NCBI RefSeq assembly: GCF_004368405.1
Contig: NZ_SBJH01000008.1
Location: forward strand, 62,001-126,000
Source of the DNA: Olivibacter sp. XZL3
Lineage (GTDB): Bacteria > Bacteroidota > Bacteroidia > Sphingobacteriales > Sphingobacteriaceae
Reading direction: 5' to 3'
Length of the DNA stretch: 64,000 nt
Below are positions 8,287 to 17,089 of the stretch, one piece after another. Position numbers and translations under genes: made by a program. The notes under the pieces are model-generated. The model worked only from the letters and a program-made list of their open reading frames with translations. It was not told where the DNA came from and made no database searches. Each line of letters starts with the position of its first letter. Position 1 is the stretch's first letter.

Positions 8287-9972
8287 ATGTGTGGAATTAT
8301 TGGTGCATTTGATCTAAAAGTTAAGTCGCAAGACTTGCGTGCCCAAGTGTTGGAAATGTCGAAGAAAATTCGCCATCGGGGGCCTGATTGGTCGGGAATA
8401 TTCAGCTCAGATAAGGCGATACTAGCGCATGAGCGATTAGCGATCGTAGACCCAAAATCAGGAACGCAACCTTTGTATAGTGAAGACGGAGCGATTGTTC
8501 TCGCCGTTAATGGTGAAATATATAATCACCGTTTACTGCGTGATCAGCTTCCAAATTACAATTTTTCCACAAATTCTGACTGCGAAGTTATCTTAGCGCT
8601 CTATAAAGAAAAAGGTGCTGACTTCTTGGAAGACCTGAATGGTATTTTTGCATTTGCTCTGTACGATACGGAGAAAGACGTTTATTTAATAGCAAGAGAC
8701 CATATGGGGATTATCCCATTTTATATGGGATGGGACAAAAGCGGTAATTTTTATGTGTCTTCTGAATTGAAAGCGCTGGAAGGCATTTGTAACCGTATTC
8801 AAGAGTTTAAGCCTGGTCATTATATCTACAGTGCGCAGGGACAGGAATTGCAGCGCTGGTACAGAAGAGATTGGGAAAGCTATGAGAACATAGCCGATAA
8901 TGAATCGGATATAGCGGTTTTACGGAAGGGATTAGAGGATGCTGTACATCGGCAGATGATGTCTGACGTACCTTACGGCGTCTTACTCTCAGGTGGTTTA
9001 GATTCGTCTATTATTGCTGCCATTACTAAAAAGTTTGCATCCAAACGGATTGAATCTGACGATACAGAAAACGCTTGGTATCCTTCGCTACATTCTTTTG
9101 CTGTAGGGTTAAAGGGATCTCCGGACCTGGTAGCAGCGCAGAAGGCCGCTGAACATATCGGTACCATCCATCACGAGATCCATTTTACCATTCAGGAAGG
9201 GCTGGATGCAGTGAGGGATGTAATCTATCATTTGGAGACCTATGACGTTACTACCATTCGTGCGTCTACACCTATGTATTTATTGGCGCGCGTTATTAAA
9301 TCTATGGGTATAAAAATGGTGTTAAGTGGCGAAGGATCTGACGAACTCTTTGGCGGTTACTTGTATTTCCACAAAGCGCCGAATCCGAAAGAGTTTCACG
9401 AAGAAACGGTCCGTAAATTAGGTAAACTTCATTTATACGACTGTCTTCGCGCTAATAAATCGCTAGCGGCCTGGGGAATTGAAGGACGTGTGCCGTTTTT
9501 GGATAAGGAATTTATGGATATCGCCATGCGCTTAAATCCTGCGGATAAAATGGCCGGCAATGGCAAAATGGAGAAATGGATTTTACGGAAGGCTTTTGAA
9601 GATTATTTGCCAGACAGTATTGCATGGAGACAGAAGGAGCAGTTCTCTGATGGAGTTGGTTATAACTGGATCGATACGCTAAAGGAACAGGCGATGAATG
9701 CTGTATCTGATGAAGAGCTTGCAAACGCAAAATACCGTTTCCCTATAAATCCGCCGATGTCGAAAGAAGAATACTTCTACAGAAGTATTTTCAGCGAGCA
9801 TTTCCCTTCGGATTCAGCTGCAGCCTGTGTGCCATCTGTTAAATCAGTAGCTTGCAGTACACCAGAAGCATTAGCTTGGGATGCTTCTTTTCAACATCTC
9901 AATGATCCTTCGGGCAGAGCAGTAGCAAGCGTCCATAACGAAAGTTACAGTAAAGAGAAAGCTGCAGTTTAG
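8287..9972 (+). CDS. asnB: Asparagine synthase B (glutamine-hydrolysing)
   Basis: A 561-residue enzyme that makes asparagine from aspartate, glutamine and ATP. The N-terminal nucleophile C2 (MCGIIGAF) heads the glutaminase domain, which includes RHRGPDWSG and LAHERLAIVD. The synthetase domain has the PP-loop SGGLDSS at about 235-241 and LSGEGSDELFGGY downstream. The length and the start directly at Met-Cys match E. coli AsnB, except for an Ala/Ser-rich extension of the last 40 or so residues. It is monocistronic, with a strong bidirectional terminator downstream. Confidence 0.96.
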   Translation: MCGIIGAFDLKVKSQDLRAQVLEMSKKIRHRGPDWSGIFSSDKAILAHERLAIVDPKSGTQPLYSEDGAIVLAVNGEIYNHRLLRDQLPNYNFSTNSDCEVILALYKEKGADFLEDLNGIFAFALYDTEKDVYLIARDHMGIIPFYMGWDKSGNFYVSSELKALEGICNRIQEFKPGHYIYSAQGQELQRWYRRDWESYENIADNESDIAVLRKGLEDAVHRQMMSDVPYGVLLSGGLDSSIIAAITKKFASKRIESDDTENAWYPSLHSFAVGLKGSPDLVAAQKAAEHIGTIHHEIHFTIQEGLDAVRDVIYHLETYDVTTIRASTPMYLLARVIKSMGIKMVLSGEGSDELFGGYLYFHKAPNPKEFHEETVRKLGKLHLYDCLRANKSLAAWGIEGRVPFLDKEFMDIAMRLNPADKMAGNGKMEKWILRKAFEDYLPDSIAWRQKEQFSDGVGYNWIDTLKEQAMNAVSDEELANAKYRFPINPPMSKEEYFYRSIFSEHFPSDSAAACVPSVKSVACSTPEALAWDASFQHLNDPSGRAVASVHNESYSKEKAAV

Positions 9973-9994
9973 TTATTGAGCGGTGGCTATCTTT

Positions 9995-10030
9995 AAAAAA
10001 GTAGTAATAGTCCTCTATTACTACTTTTTT
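9995..10030. terminator. Bidirectional terminator between asnB and acyl-CoA ligase gene
   Basis: A perfect 16-bp inverted repeat (9995-10010 and 10015-10030) with a TCCT loop. Each arm ends in six A or T residues, so the structure can stop transcription from both convergent genes. Confidence 0.93.
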
Positions 10031-10107
10031 AATTTTTATACGCATGCGTTAAAACGTGGTATGAATGTCAAAGGGCGAAAGTTGATGGAGTAATTTGCCT
10101 GTGCGGG

Positions 10108-12018
10108 CTAATCTGTTTGAGCTGTTTCGTATAGATCATCGATGCTTTTTGCATACATCTTTTCGATCACTTTACGTTTGGCTTTTAGCGTTGGCGTGAG
10201 CTCTCCCGCATCAATACTAAAAGGTTTCCTTTTTACTTTAAAAGCGCGGATACGCTCAAATTTAGCAAGCTCGTTCGACAAGCGCTTGATGTCCTGTTCT
10301 ATCCAGTCGATAATAGCAATATCCTGTATAAAGGGATCTTCTCGGTTAAAGAAACTTTCCCGCAGATTGAAGGTCTCTTTGAGCAACTCTTGGTTCGGGA
10401 CGATCAGCGCGGTAAGGTATTCCCTGTTGTCGCCCACAAGAAAAATCTGCTCAATACGCTTGCTTTTCAAATAGGTGTTTTCTACCGGCGTCGGATATAC
10501 GTTTTTCCCAAAGGCATTCACGATCATGTTTTTTAGCCTGTCGGTGATTTTTAAATTTCCCTTATAAAACTTGCCGATGTCTCCTGTGTGAAACCATCCG
10601 TCGCTATCTATAACCTGCTTAGTTTCCTCCGGTTTTTTCCAATATCCTTTCATAATGCAATGCCCGCGGATGATGATTTCCCCCTCGGCTGTTTCGAGTG
10701 TGGGGTCAAAGCTTTCGTGGCTTTGTATTGTATGTATATTGAGGGTTTCCAGATCCTGAATGGCTATTTCTATTCCTGGAAGTACGCGTCCAACTGTACC
10801 GTAAACCTGTCTGTAAAATTCGGTGACGGCAACAACCGGAGAAGTTTCGGTAAGGCCGTAACCTTCCAAAATTTTAATACCGATATTGCCGAAGAATTCG
10901 CCTACATTTTGGGGTAATGCCCCGCCTCCGGAAATCATAAATTTAAGGCGTCCACCGGTCTTTTCGTTTATTTTACTAAAGACCAGTTTTTCCGCGATCC
11001 TATGTTGTGCGGCTAACATTGACCCCGGCCTTTTGCCAGCTTCTTTTCGCTCCCGATATCGTTTACCAACGCGTATAGCCCAGTTAAAGATAGTGGCTTT
11101 AATGCCTCCGGCTTCCGTGCCGTTTTTGATGGCTTTGTCGTGTATCTTTTCCAACAGTCTGGGCACGGCACACATTACCGTCGGCTTCACTTGATACATG
11201 TTTTTTGCCAACAGCTCAATACTTTGGGCATAGGCAATTTTTGCGCCAAGTGCTAAGCAGACATGATAAGTCGCCGTGCGTTCGAAAACATGCGATAAAG
11301 GGAGAAATGAAAGGAAAAGCTCGTTTTGGTCTACCTCCAAAATTTGATCTAAGCAAGCTCTAACGTTATTAGTAAGATTCGCATGTGTTAGCATGACGCC
11401 TTTCGGTATACCGGTTGTACCGCTGGTATAGATCAGGGTGGAAATGTCGGACATCAGAATTCCCTTCCGGGCGCTTGCAATCTCGTTCTTGTAGTTGGCC
11501 TGTAAACGCGCGCCTTCCTTGAGTAGCTTTCCAAAGGGAATGACGCCTGCATGTAATGTTAAATGCTGGGTATACTTTTCATATCCGTCGAATGTTGGTA
11601 TAATCCGGATCAGGTCTTCACAGTGGTTAGCGATCTTAAGTACCTTTCGTAGAAGGAAAGGCGTATTGACGATGATGACGCGCGCTCCGGAATCATTCAA
11701 AATGTATTCGGTGTCTGACTCAGGGAGCGTAGGGTATATGGATACATTGACGACACCGATTTGTTGGATCCCCTGATCAAAATAGACGTAATCCGGGCCA
11801 TTTTCGAGTAACAGCGCCGCGCGATCGCCCTTGTTCAATCCGATAGACAATAAATAAGCCGACACGGCATGGATATTATCTAATGCCGTTCGGTAGGATA
11901 TCTCTTTCCACTGGTTGTCTTCATGGTGGATAAGGAATGTGTGCGTTTCAGGATGTATATTCTCAACTACGTTCCGAAGCAAATCCGGAACAGTCATATC
12001 TTTGGTAATGGGATTCAT
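10108..12018 (-). CDS. Long-chain fatty acid--CoA ligase (AMP-dependent synthetase)
   Basis: A 636-residue member of the FAA1/FadD15 branch of the adenylate-forming superfamily, which activates fatty acids to acyl-CoA through an acyl-adenylate. Motifs in order are the P-loop YTSGTTGIPKGVMLTH (about 197-212), LPLSHVFER, the A5-like EGYGLTETSP, the A7-like WFHTGDIG and the A8 hinge LKITDRLKNMIV. The C-terminal lid has the late lysine region TPTLKAKRK. The length is normal for this branch. It is transcribed alone and is convergent with asnB. Chain-length preference cannot be read from sequence. Confidence 0.93.
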   Translation of the reverse strand: MNPITKDMTVPDLLRNVVENIHPETHTFLIHHEDNQWKEISYRTALDNIHAVSAYLLSIGLNKGDRAALLLENGPDYVYFDQGIQQIGVVNVSIYPTLPESDTEYILNDSGARVIIVNTPFLLRKVLKIANHCEDLIRIIPTFDGYEKYTQHLTLHAGVIPFGKLLKEGARLQANYKNEIASARKGILMSDISTLIYTSGTTGIPKGVMLTHANLTNNVRACLDQILEVDQNELFLSFLPLSHVFERTATYHVCLALGAKIAYAQSIELLAKNMYQVKPTVMCAVPRLLEKIHDKAIKNGTEAGGIKATIFNWAIRVGKRYRERKEAGKRPGSMLAAQHRIAEKLVFSKINEKTGGRLKFMISGGGALPQNVGEFFGNIGIKILEGYGLTETSPVVAVTEFYRQVYGTVGRVLPGIEIAIQDLETLNIHTIQSHESFDPTLETAEGEIIIRGHCIMKGYWKKPEETKQVIDSDGWFHTGDIGKFYKGNLKITDRLKNMIVNAFGKNVYPTPVENTYLKSKRIEQIFLVGDNREYLTALIVPNQELLKETFNLRESFFNREDPFIQDIAIIDWIEQDIKRLSNELAKFERIRAFKVKRKPFSIDAGELTPTLKAKRKVIEKMYAKSIDDLYETAQTD

Positions 12019-12170
12019 TTATTCTCGTGAATAATGTTTTACTAAACAGCAAAAGTATAAGTTTATAATAAGACGCAAATGTAGCGAAACATTCATTTTT
12101 CAAAGAATAAATTACATGGCAACATCAAGTCATGGAACAATCAGTCATGGAAGAACGGAATTGCTAGCTC

Positions 12171-12689
12171 TTATAACGGCCTGGGTTCTGATTGACTTCG
12201 ACTGACCTCGCAGTCTATTTTTTTATAAGAAATGGAGAACGTAGATTCGTTATCTGTGAATTGTCGCCCGGTTTGCGCGTCAATACGAAAAGGCTTTTGC
12301 CTCAACTGATCGCCCTGTAAAAGAAACACGGTATGCAGCGTGTCTTGCATCCCCTCTTGGGTAAAGTGCCAAACAACATCTATGGTGTCGCCTCGTTTTA
12401 TACCGCTAAGGCGACCTGTTCTCCGATCTTTTTCAAAAGGTATCCAATTGTATTTTCCCGTTACCGTATCATTTACAATAGACAAGGTGACAAAGGTAGA
12501 ATCTTGGGACGACGGTCCTTCTAATCGTAGATAACAAGTTTCATGCGGGTTAGTCGGCGTGTCTTCGATTGCGTCGGCTTGAGAGCGACTTTCTGTAGAC
12601 TTTTTGTCCGGAGACCCCTGACGGCAAGCAGATAAAAAGCCAACCGCAATAAGAGAAAGCAGAGAGGTCTTTATAATTGATGCGTTCAT
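12171..12689 (-). CDS. Hypothetical lipoprotein
   Basis: A 172-residue protein counted from the ATG at 12689. That start is chosen over the upstream one at 12722 because it places a classical lipoprotein signal at the N-terminus (MNASIIKTSLLSLIAVGFLSAC, lipobox LSAC). The mature part is hydrophilic, with many short beta-like segments (TFVTLSIVNDTVTGKYNW, DTIDVVWHF), suggesting a small beta-barrel or sandwich domain in the periplasm. I do not recognise the family. It is divergent from an alpha/beta hydrolase gene. Confidence 0.72.
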   Translation of the reverse strand: MNASIIKTSLLSLIAVGFLSACRQGSPDKKSTESRSQADAIEDTPTNPHETCYLRLEGPSSQDSTFVTLSIVNDTVTGKYNWIPFEKDRRTGRLSGIKRGDTIDVVWHFTQEGMQDTLHTVFLLQGDQLRQKPFRIDAQTGRQFTDNESTFSISYKKIDCEVSRSQSEPRPL

Positions 12690-12771
12690 AAAATTGAAGA
12701 TGCTTTTGATAATTACACACATAAGGCTGTTTTGTTTGACATCCTGATTACACGGGCTAATAGGTAAAGCT

Positions 12772-12779
12772 TATCTTTG
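12772..12779 (+). promoter_or_regulatory. -7 box (TATCTTTG) of alpha/beta hydrolase promoter
   Basis: A perfect TAnnTTTG match ending 15 nt before the ATG at 12795. It also argues against the TTG start at 12777, which lies inside the box. Confidence 0.7.
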
Positions 12780-12794
12780 TTTGACAAACAAACT

Positions 12795-13658
12795 ATGAGG
12801 AAAATTAGACAGATAACCTTAGAAATACAAGGCTTGATAGAAAAACAAGCACTTGAGGAGCTTAGGCTACGCATATTTGATTACTTGTTCTACTCGCCAA
12901 AATTTCCACTGCGATCGAAGCAACAGGATTTATTGGCGCGCGCGGAGCGGGCGGAGTTTTCTGTTTTCGATCCGTATTTTACCAACAAAAACCTGTCCGT
13001 GAAGGGATTCTCTTGGGGGGCTGGCGAGGATCTTATACTACTTACCCATGGTTGGGCATCTAAAGCAGCCGACTTCGATTGCCTTATTGAACGGTTTTTA
13101 TTGAACCCACGCTATAGGGTAGTAGCATTTGACGCTCCAGGCAACGGTGCGTCAGAAGGCCGTTTGACCAATTTGGCGCTGTACGTGGAAAGCATCCACC
13201 AAATGGCAAAGCTTTTGGGCTCGCCAAAAGTGTTAATCGGTCATTCGTTGGGTGCTACGGCTAATGTGATGGCATATAAAGAATTGCCCAAGAAGCCGGC
13301 TGTGATGGTCAGCCTGTCTCCCCTGGTAGATCTTGAAAACTATTTTGTAAGCCAAATGACAGCCGTGGGCATTTCCGAAGCGCTACAGGAACGGTTTTTT
13401 CAAGATTTTAAGGAGGCTTTTAACATCGAAGTGAATTATTTCAATTTGCACAAACTGTACGATTACTCGGACGTCAATCATTTGCTGTTCTACGATCGCT
13501 ACGATGAGATTTCGCCGTTCCGCTTCATGAATGATTTTCTAGAAAAACACACAGACATTCAACAGCGCACCTATGACGGGATCGGTCACCACGATATAAT
13601 TAAGAATGGATCCGTTATCAGTGAGTTATTTACAGAGGTAGATCACAACGTGTTATAA
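12795..13658 (+). CDS. Alpha/beta hydrolase
   Basis: A 287-residue cytoplasmic hydrolase of unknown substrate. The nucleophile elbow is GHSLGA (Ser at about 152), the oxyanion region is THGWASKAADF, and the Asp and His of the triad are probably in YDRYDEISPF and GIGHHDI. I start at the ATG at 12795 because the -7 promoter box overlaps the earlier TTG. Its 3' end overlaps the convergent MocR-type regulator gene by 6 bp. Confidence 0.86.
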   Translation: MRKIRQITLEIQGLIEKQALEELRLRIFDYLFYSPKFPLRSKQQDLLARAERAEFSVFDPYFTNKNLSVKGFSWGAGEDLILLTHGWASKAADFDCLIERFLLNPRYRVVAFDAPGNGASEGRLTNLALYVESIHQMAKLLGSPKVLIGHSLGATANVMAYKELPKKPAVMVSLSPLVDLENYFVSQMTAVGISEALQERFFQDFKEAFNIEVNYFNLHKLYDYSDVNHLLFYDRYDEISPFRFMNDFLEKHTDIQQRTYDGIGHHDIIKNGSVISELFTEVDHNVL

Positions 13659-15140
13659 AGATTCATCCAGCGACTGTTTCAGTATTTGAACGGCTTCGGT
13701 GAGCTCTTCTGTATTCAGGTTGCCAAAGCCCAACCGCATGGCCGTCGTTAACTCATTTTGGTACAACAGCGTTTGTGGTAGATGCAGGCCATGCTTTAGA
13801 CAATTTTTGCTGATTCGCATTAAATTTAATTCCCTGTTCCATAAAGACCAAAGTGCCAACCCTCCGGGTGGTGACTTGAAAGAAGCATAACCGCTTAGGT
13901 TGCTTTGCAACAAATCGGAAAAATGGGCACATCGCTGCTGATAAACTTTGATGGCCTTTTTTAAATGTCTGTGGACTTCTCCTTCTGTTAGCAGTTCGCC
14001 TAAGGCTTGCTCCATCAACATATCACTTTGTCTATCTACAATGCGTCGAAAACGACCGATTTCCTGAATTAAGTCTCGGGGAGCGACGATGTAACCCGTT
14101 CTTAACCCTGGCGCAAGTGTTTTGCAGAAAGAACCGATGTATACGACCATACCATGACTATCAGCGCTGGCTAACGGTAAAACCGGACTGCTGTTATAGT
14201 GAAAATCGTAATCGTAATCGTCCTCCAAAATGATAAACCCGTATTTATTCGCTAGGTTGAGCAGCTCAATACGTCGCTCCGTACTCATGGTTACTGTGGT
14301 AGGGTAGTGGTGGTGGGGTGTAATATACACCATACGTATGCGGTCCTTTTCACAGAGCTCCCGAATGGCTTCTACCGATATACCGTGGCTATCCACCGGC
14401 ACTTTGTGCATGGCAGCTCCCATCTGCTGGAAAATCATATTGGCAATATAATAGCTGAGATCTCCGACCACAATCCGGTCACCAGGATTTATGAGGACAC
14501 TCGATGCTAAATAGATTCCCATTTGTATTCCGCGGGTGGTCAGTATATTTTCCTTGGTGATAGGCAAGCCACGCGAATTGTTCAGGTAAAATGCCAAGCT
14601 CTCGCGGTAATATTCGTTGCCTTCTACATGCGAATAGCCCAGGTGTCGCACGCTTGTCTTTCTTCTTAAGACACCACCATAGATTTTGGCCAAGCGATCC
14701 AAGGGAGCAATCCGCGTGTCGGGTAAGCCATCGCTAAAGGAAAGATGAGCGGGAGAAAGTGCCACCGGATGGTCTAGCAATATTTGTTGCTTGAAATGAA
14801 AACCCGTCGTTTTAGGATAGCTGACTAAATAATTACGATCGTACTTTATAGGATCGGGTTTATCATTGCCGAGGCGTTTGCTGATGTAGGTACCTTTATT
14901 AGGGACGGTGTGTGTCCACCCTTGCGTATATAGTTCGTCATAAGCGGCAATGATTGTTTTTCTATGTACGCCCAGATCCTCGCTGAGCGACCGGCTACCG
15001 GGTAGCCGTGTGTCCGTCACTAAAACGCCTCGCTGAATAGCGTTAATAAGTTGACGTGCAATTTGGAGATATAAGGGCGTACTGGCCTGCTTATTTAATG
15101 TGATTAAACTTTTGAAAGGAAGGTTAACCGGACTACTCAT
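13653..15140 (-). CDS. MocR/PdxR-family GntR-aminotransferase transcriptional regulator
   Basis: A 495-residue two-domain regulator. Residues about 17-90 form a GntR winged helix (PLYLQIARQLINAIQRG, then LPGSRSLSEDLGVHRKTI). From about 130 onward it is a fold-type I aminotransferase with the PLP aspartate region EDDYDYDF (306-313) and the Schiff-base lysine in GSFCKTLAPG (K340). Such proteins sense PLP or amino-acid derivatives and often control the divergent gene, here bioB 137 bp away. Known targets include pdxS/T and amino-acid metabolism genes. A link to biotin is only suggested by position. Confidence 0.93.
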   Translation of the reverse strand: MSSPVNLPFKSLITLNKQASTPLYLQIARQLINAIQRGVLVTDTRLPGSRSLSEDLGVHRKTIIAAYDELYTQGWTHTVPNKGTYISKRLGNDKPDPIKYDRNYLVSYPKTTGFHFKQQILLDHPVALSPAHLSFSDGLPDTRIAPLDRLAKIYGGVLRRKTSVRHLGYSHVEGNEYYRESLAFYLNNSRGLPITKENILTTRGIQMGIYLASSVLINPGDRIVVGDLSYYIANMIFQQMGAAMHKVPVDSHGISVEAIRELCEKDRIRMVYITPHHHYPTTVTMSTERRIELLNLANKYGFIILEDDYDYDFHYNSSPVLPLASADSHGMVVYIGSFCKTLAPGLRTGYIVAPRDLIQEIGRFRRIVDRQSDMLMEQALGELLTEGEVHRHLKKAIKVYQQRCAHFSDLLQSNLSGYASFKSPPGGLALWSLWNRELNLMRISKNCLKHGLHLPQTLLYQNELTTAMRLGFGNLNTEELTEAVQILKQSLDESL

Positions 15141-15212
15141 GAAGTTGAAACTGGACTATATGTATCGTCCGGCAAGATACTACTTTTGACGGAAATAACA
15201 GCGAAGAAGATT

Positions 15213-15233
15213 TTGTTCTCGTATAAGGAACAA
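15213..15233. promoter_or_regulatory. Inverted repeat in mocR-bioB intergenic region
   Basis: TTGTTC (15213-15218) and GAACAA (15228-15233) form a 6-bp dyad with a 9-nt spacer between the divergent mocR-like gene and bioB. It could be a regulator site. MocR proteins often prefer direct repeats, so the assignment is weak. Confidence 0.3.
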
Positions 15234-15277
15234 GCGGTAATAATTATCAACATTGAGAAATAATAAGATAAATTAAA

Positions 15278-16273
15278 ATGAGTCAAAAACACACGATTCG
15301 TAATGATTGGTCAATTGACGAAGTACGGAAAATTTATAATATGGGATTACTGGCACTAACCCATGAAGCTGCTGATGTTCATCGAACATGGCATGATCCA
15401 GCTGCCGTTCAATTGTGCACCTTATTGTCGATAAAAACAGGTGGTTGTCCCGAGGATTGCGCTTATTGCGGTCAAGCTGCAAGGTATCATACTGATATTG
15501 AAGTTAAATCGCTTATGCCCGTAGAGGAGGTTTTAGCTTGTGCAAAAAGGGCGAGAGAGGCTGGGTCTACGCGGTTTTGTATGGCAGCAGCATGGCGGGA
15601 AGTTAGAGATAACCGCGACTTTGAAAGGGTATTGGAAATGGTTAAAGGGGTAAATGACTTGGGTATGGAGGTTTGCTGCACTTTGGGGATGCTGAGCGCG
15701 GAGCAGGCAAAGCGTTTGCGAGAGGCGGGTTTGTCGGCTTATAACCATAATCTCGATTCTTCAAAAGACTATTATCAAAACGTCATAAGTACTCGGACTT
15801 TTGATGACCGGCTGCTTACGCTCCAACACGTTCGGCAAGCAGGTATCTCGGTTTGCTGTGGTGGAATTATTGGTCTCGGTGAATCAGAGGACGACCGAAT
15901 TGCGATGCTCCATAAACTGGCAACCCTGCCTAGTCACCCTGAGTCGGTACCAATCAATGCACTGGCCCGAGTGAATGGAACACCACTCGCAAATTTACCA
16001 AAGGTACAGGTATGGGAAATGATACGCATGATTGCTACCGCTCGTATTCTAATGCCGACAACAATGATACGATTGAGCGCAGGTCGGTCTGAGATGTCAA
16101 CAATAGAGCAGGCATGGTGTTTTATGGCAGGAGCCAATTCGATTTTCACAAGTGAGCAGAGGGAACTGCTCGTTACGCCTAATCCAGACTTGGTAGAAGA
16201 CAAAGCGATGTTTAGGTTGTTAGGCCTTCGTCCCTTGACCGCCTATTGCATAAAAGATGAGGATATTGATTAA
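15278..16273 (+). CDS. bioB: Biotin synthase
   Basis: A 331-residue radical-SAM enzyme that inserts sulfur into dethiobiotin. The 4Fe-4S ligands are C57, C61 and C64 (GGCPEDCAYCGQ). Downstream are the BioB motifs NHNLDSS, TFDDRL, CCGGIIGLGE and INALARVNGTPL, plus the conserved arginine of RLSAGR that ligates the 2Fe-2S cluster. The length is normal. bioA, bioD and bioF are not adjacent, and the gene is followed by its own terminator. Confidence 0.96.
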   Translation: MSQKHTIRNDWSIDEVRKIYNMGLLALTHEAADVHRTWHDPAAVQLCTLLSIKTGGCPEDCAYCGQAARYHTDIEVKSLMPVEEVLACAKRAREAGSTRFCMAAAWREVRDNRDFERVLEMVKGVNDLGMEVCCTLGMLSAEQAKRLREAGLSAYNHNLDSSKDYYQNVISTRTFDDRLLTLQHVRQAGISVCCGGIIGLGESEDDRIAMLHKLATLPSHPESVPINALARVNGTPLANLPKVQVWEMIRMIATARILMPTTMIRLSAGRSEMSTIEQAWCFMAGANSIFTSEQRELLVTPNPDLVEDKAMFRLLGLRPLTAYCIKDEDID

Positions 16274-16307
16274 TTCACGATGTGATAAGCAATTGTGCAC
16301 AGAGCTG

Positions 16308-16334
16308 CGCTATGGGATGCCATAGCGTTTTTTG
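16308..16334 (+). terminator. Terminator after bioB
   Basis: CGCTATGG and CCATAGCG form a perfect 8-bp stem with a GATG loop, followed by six T residues. Confidence 0.9.
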
Positions 16335-16437
16335 TTAAATAGTTCTATAAGATATTTAGGGAATTATATAAGGTTTCTTCCTCTTCTTTGTAGAGCTTTG
16401 TCTATCAAGATCGCTAAATAAAGAGATATTATTGGAC

Positions 16438-17001
16438 ATGATATTATTCGTAAAAAACATGGTATGCAACCGCTGCTTAATGGTAGTGAGGCAAATTCTG
16501 GAAGAGCTGAACATCCAGCCATTGTCTGTCTGTTTGGGCGAGGTGGAGCTTGATAAGGAGTTGGATAAGGTACAGTTCCAAAGCCTGAAAGACCGTTTGA
16601 TAGCCGTTGGCTTTGAACTGTTAGATGACAAAAAGCACAAATTGGTTGAGCGAGCCAAAACCTTATTGATTGAACGAATACACCATGTGGACGAAGTCAA
16701 TATGAAGGTGAACTTTTCGGTCTTTCTTCAACAAGAGCTTGCTATCGATTACAATTATCTCAGTACACTATTCTCGCAAACAGAAGGAGTTACGATTGAA
16801 CAATTCATTATTTTACAACGCATTGAGCGCGCTAAGGAGCTGCTCGTATACAACGAGCTTACTCTGAGTGAAATAGCTTATAAGTTGGGTTATAGCAGTG
16901 TACAGCATTTATCTATGCAGTTTAAGAAAATTACGGGGCTGACACCCTCTCATTTCAAACAGGTTAAAGAACGGAAACGAAAGCCCTTAGACAACTTGTA
17001 G
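16438..17001 (+). CDS. AraC-family regulator with N-terminal HMA-like metal domain
   Basis: A 187-residue protein from the ATG at 16438 (a TTG lies six bases upstream). The first 70 or so residues look like a heavy-metal-associated ferredoxin-like fold. They open MILFVKNMVCNRC, with the CXXC pair C10/C13, and show the HMA-like spacing of VVRQILEEL and GFELLDD. The C-terminal 100 residues are an AraC DNA-binding domain with two HTH units (FSVFLQQELAIDYNYLS and LTLSEIAYKLGYSSVQHLSMQFKKITGLTP). The next gene is a copper P-type ATPase. It is inferred to be a one-component copper or silver sensor that controls copA, with the HMA domain as the ligand-binding part. Confidence 0.85.
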   Translation: MILFVKNMVCNRCLMVVRQILEELNIQPLSVCLGEVELDKELDKVQFQSLKDRLIAVGFELLDDKKHKLVERAKTLLIERIHHVDEVNMKVNFSVFLQQELAIDYNYLSTLFSQTEGVTIEQFIILQRIERAKELLVYNELTLSEIAYKLGYSSVQHLSMQFKKITGLTPSHFKQVKERKRKPLDNL

Positions 17002-17013
17002 GACAGAAGATTA

Positions 17014-17038
17014 TATACAAGATGTCGACAATTGTATA
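17014..17038. promoter_or_regulatory. Dyad upstream of copA, candidate operator
   Basis: TATACAA (17014-17020) and TTGTATA (17032-17038) are perfect inverted copies separated by 11 bp that include GTCGAC. The dyad lies 24 bp upstream of the copA -7 box, near the -33 position. It is a good candidate site for the HMA-AraC regulator. Confidence 0.45.
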
Positions 17039-17060
17039 AGGAACCAAGGGGAGCGGTGGA

Positions 17061-17088
17061 GTACTTTTGTATTATAAAATGAAAGTAC
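17061..17088 (+). promoter_or_regulatory. copA promoter -7 box within a second dyad
   Basis: TACTTTTG at 17062-17069 matches TAnnTTTG. It lies inside a 7-bp inverted repeat, GTACTTT (17061-17067) and AAAGTAC (17082-17088), which ends one base before the ATG. The dyad could be an operator or an mRNA hairpin near the start codon. Confidence 0.5.
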
Positions 17089-17089
17089 C

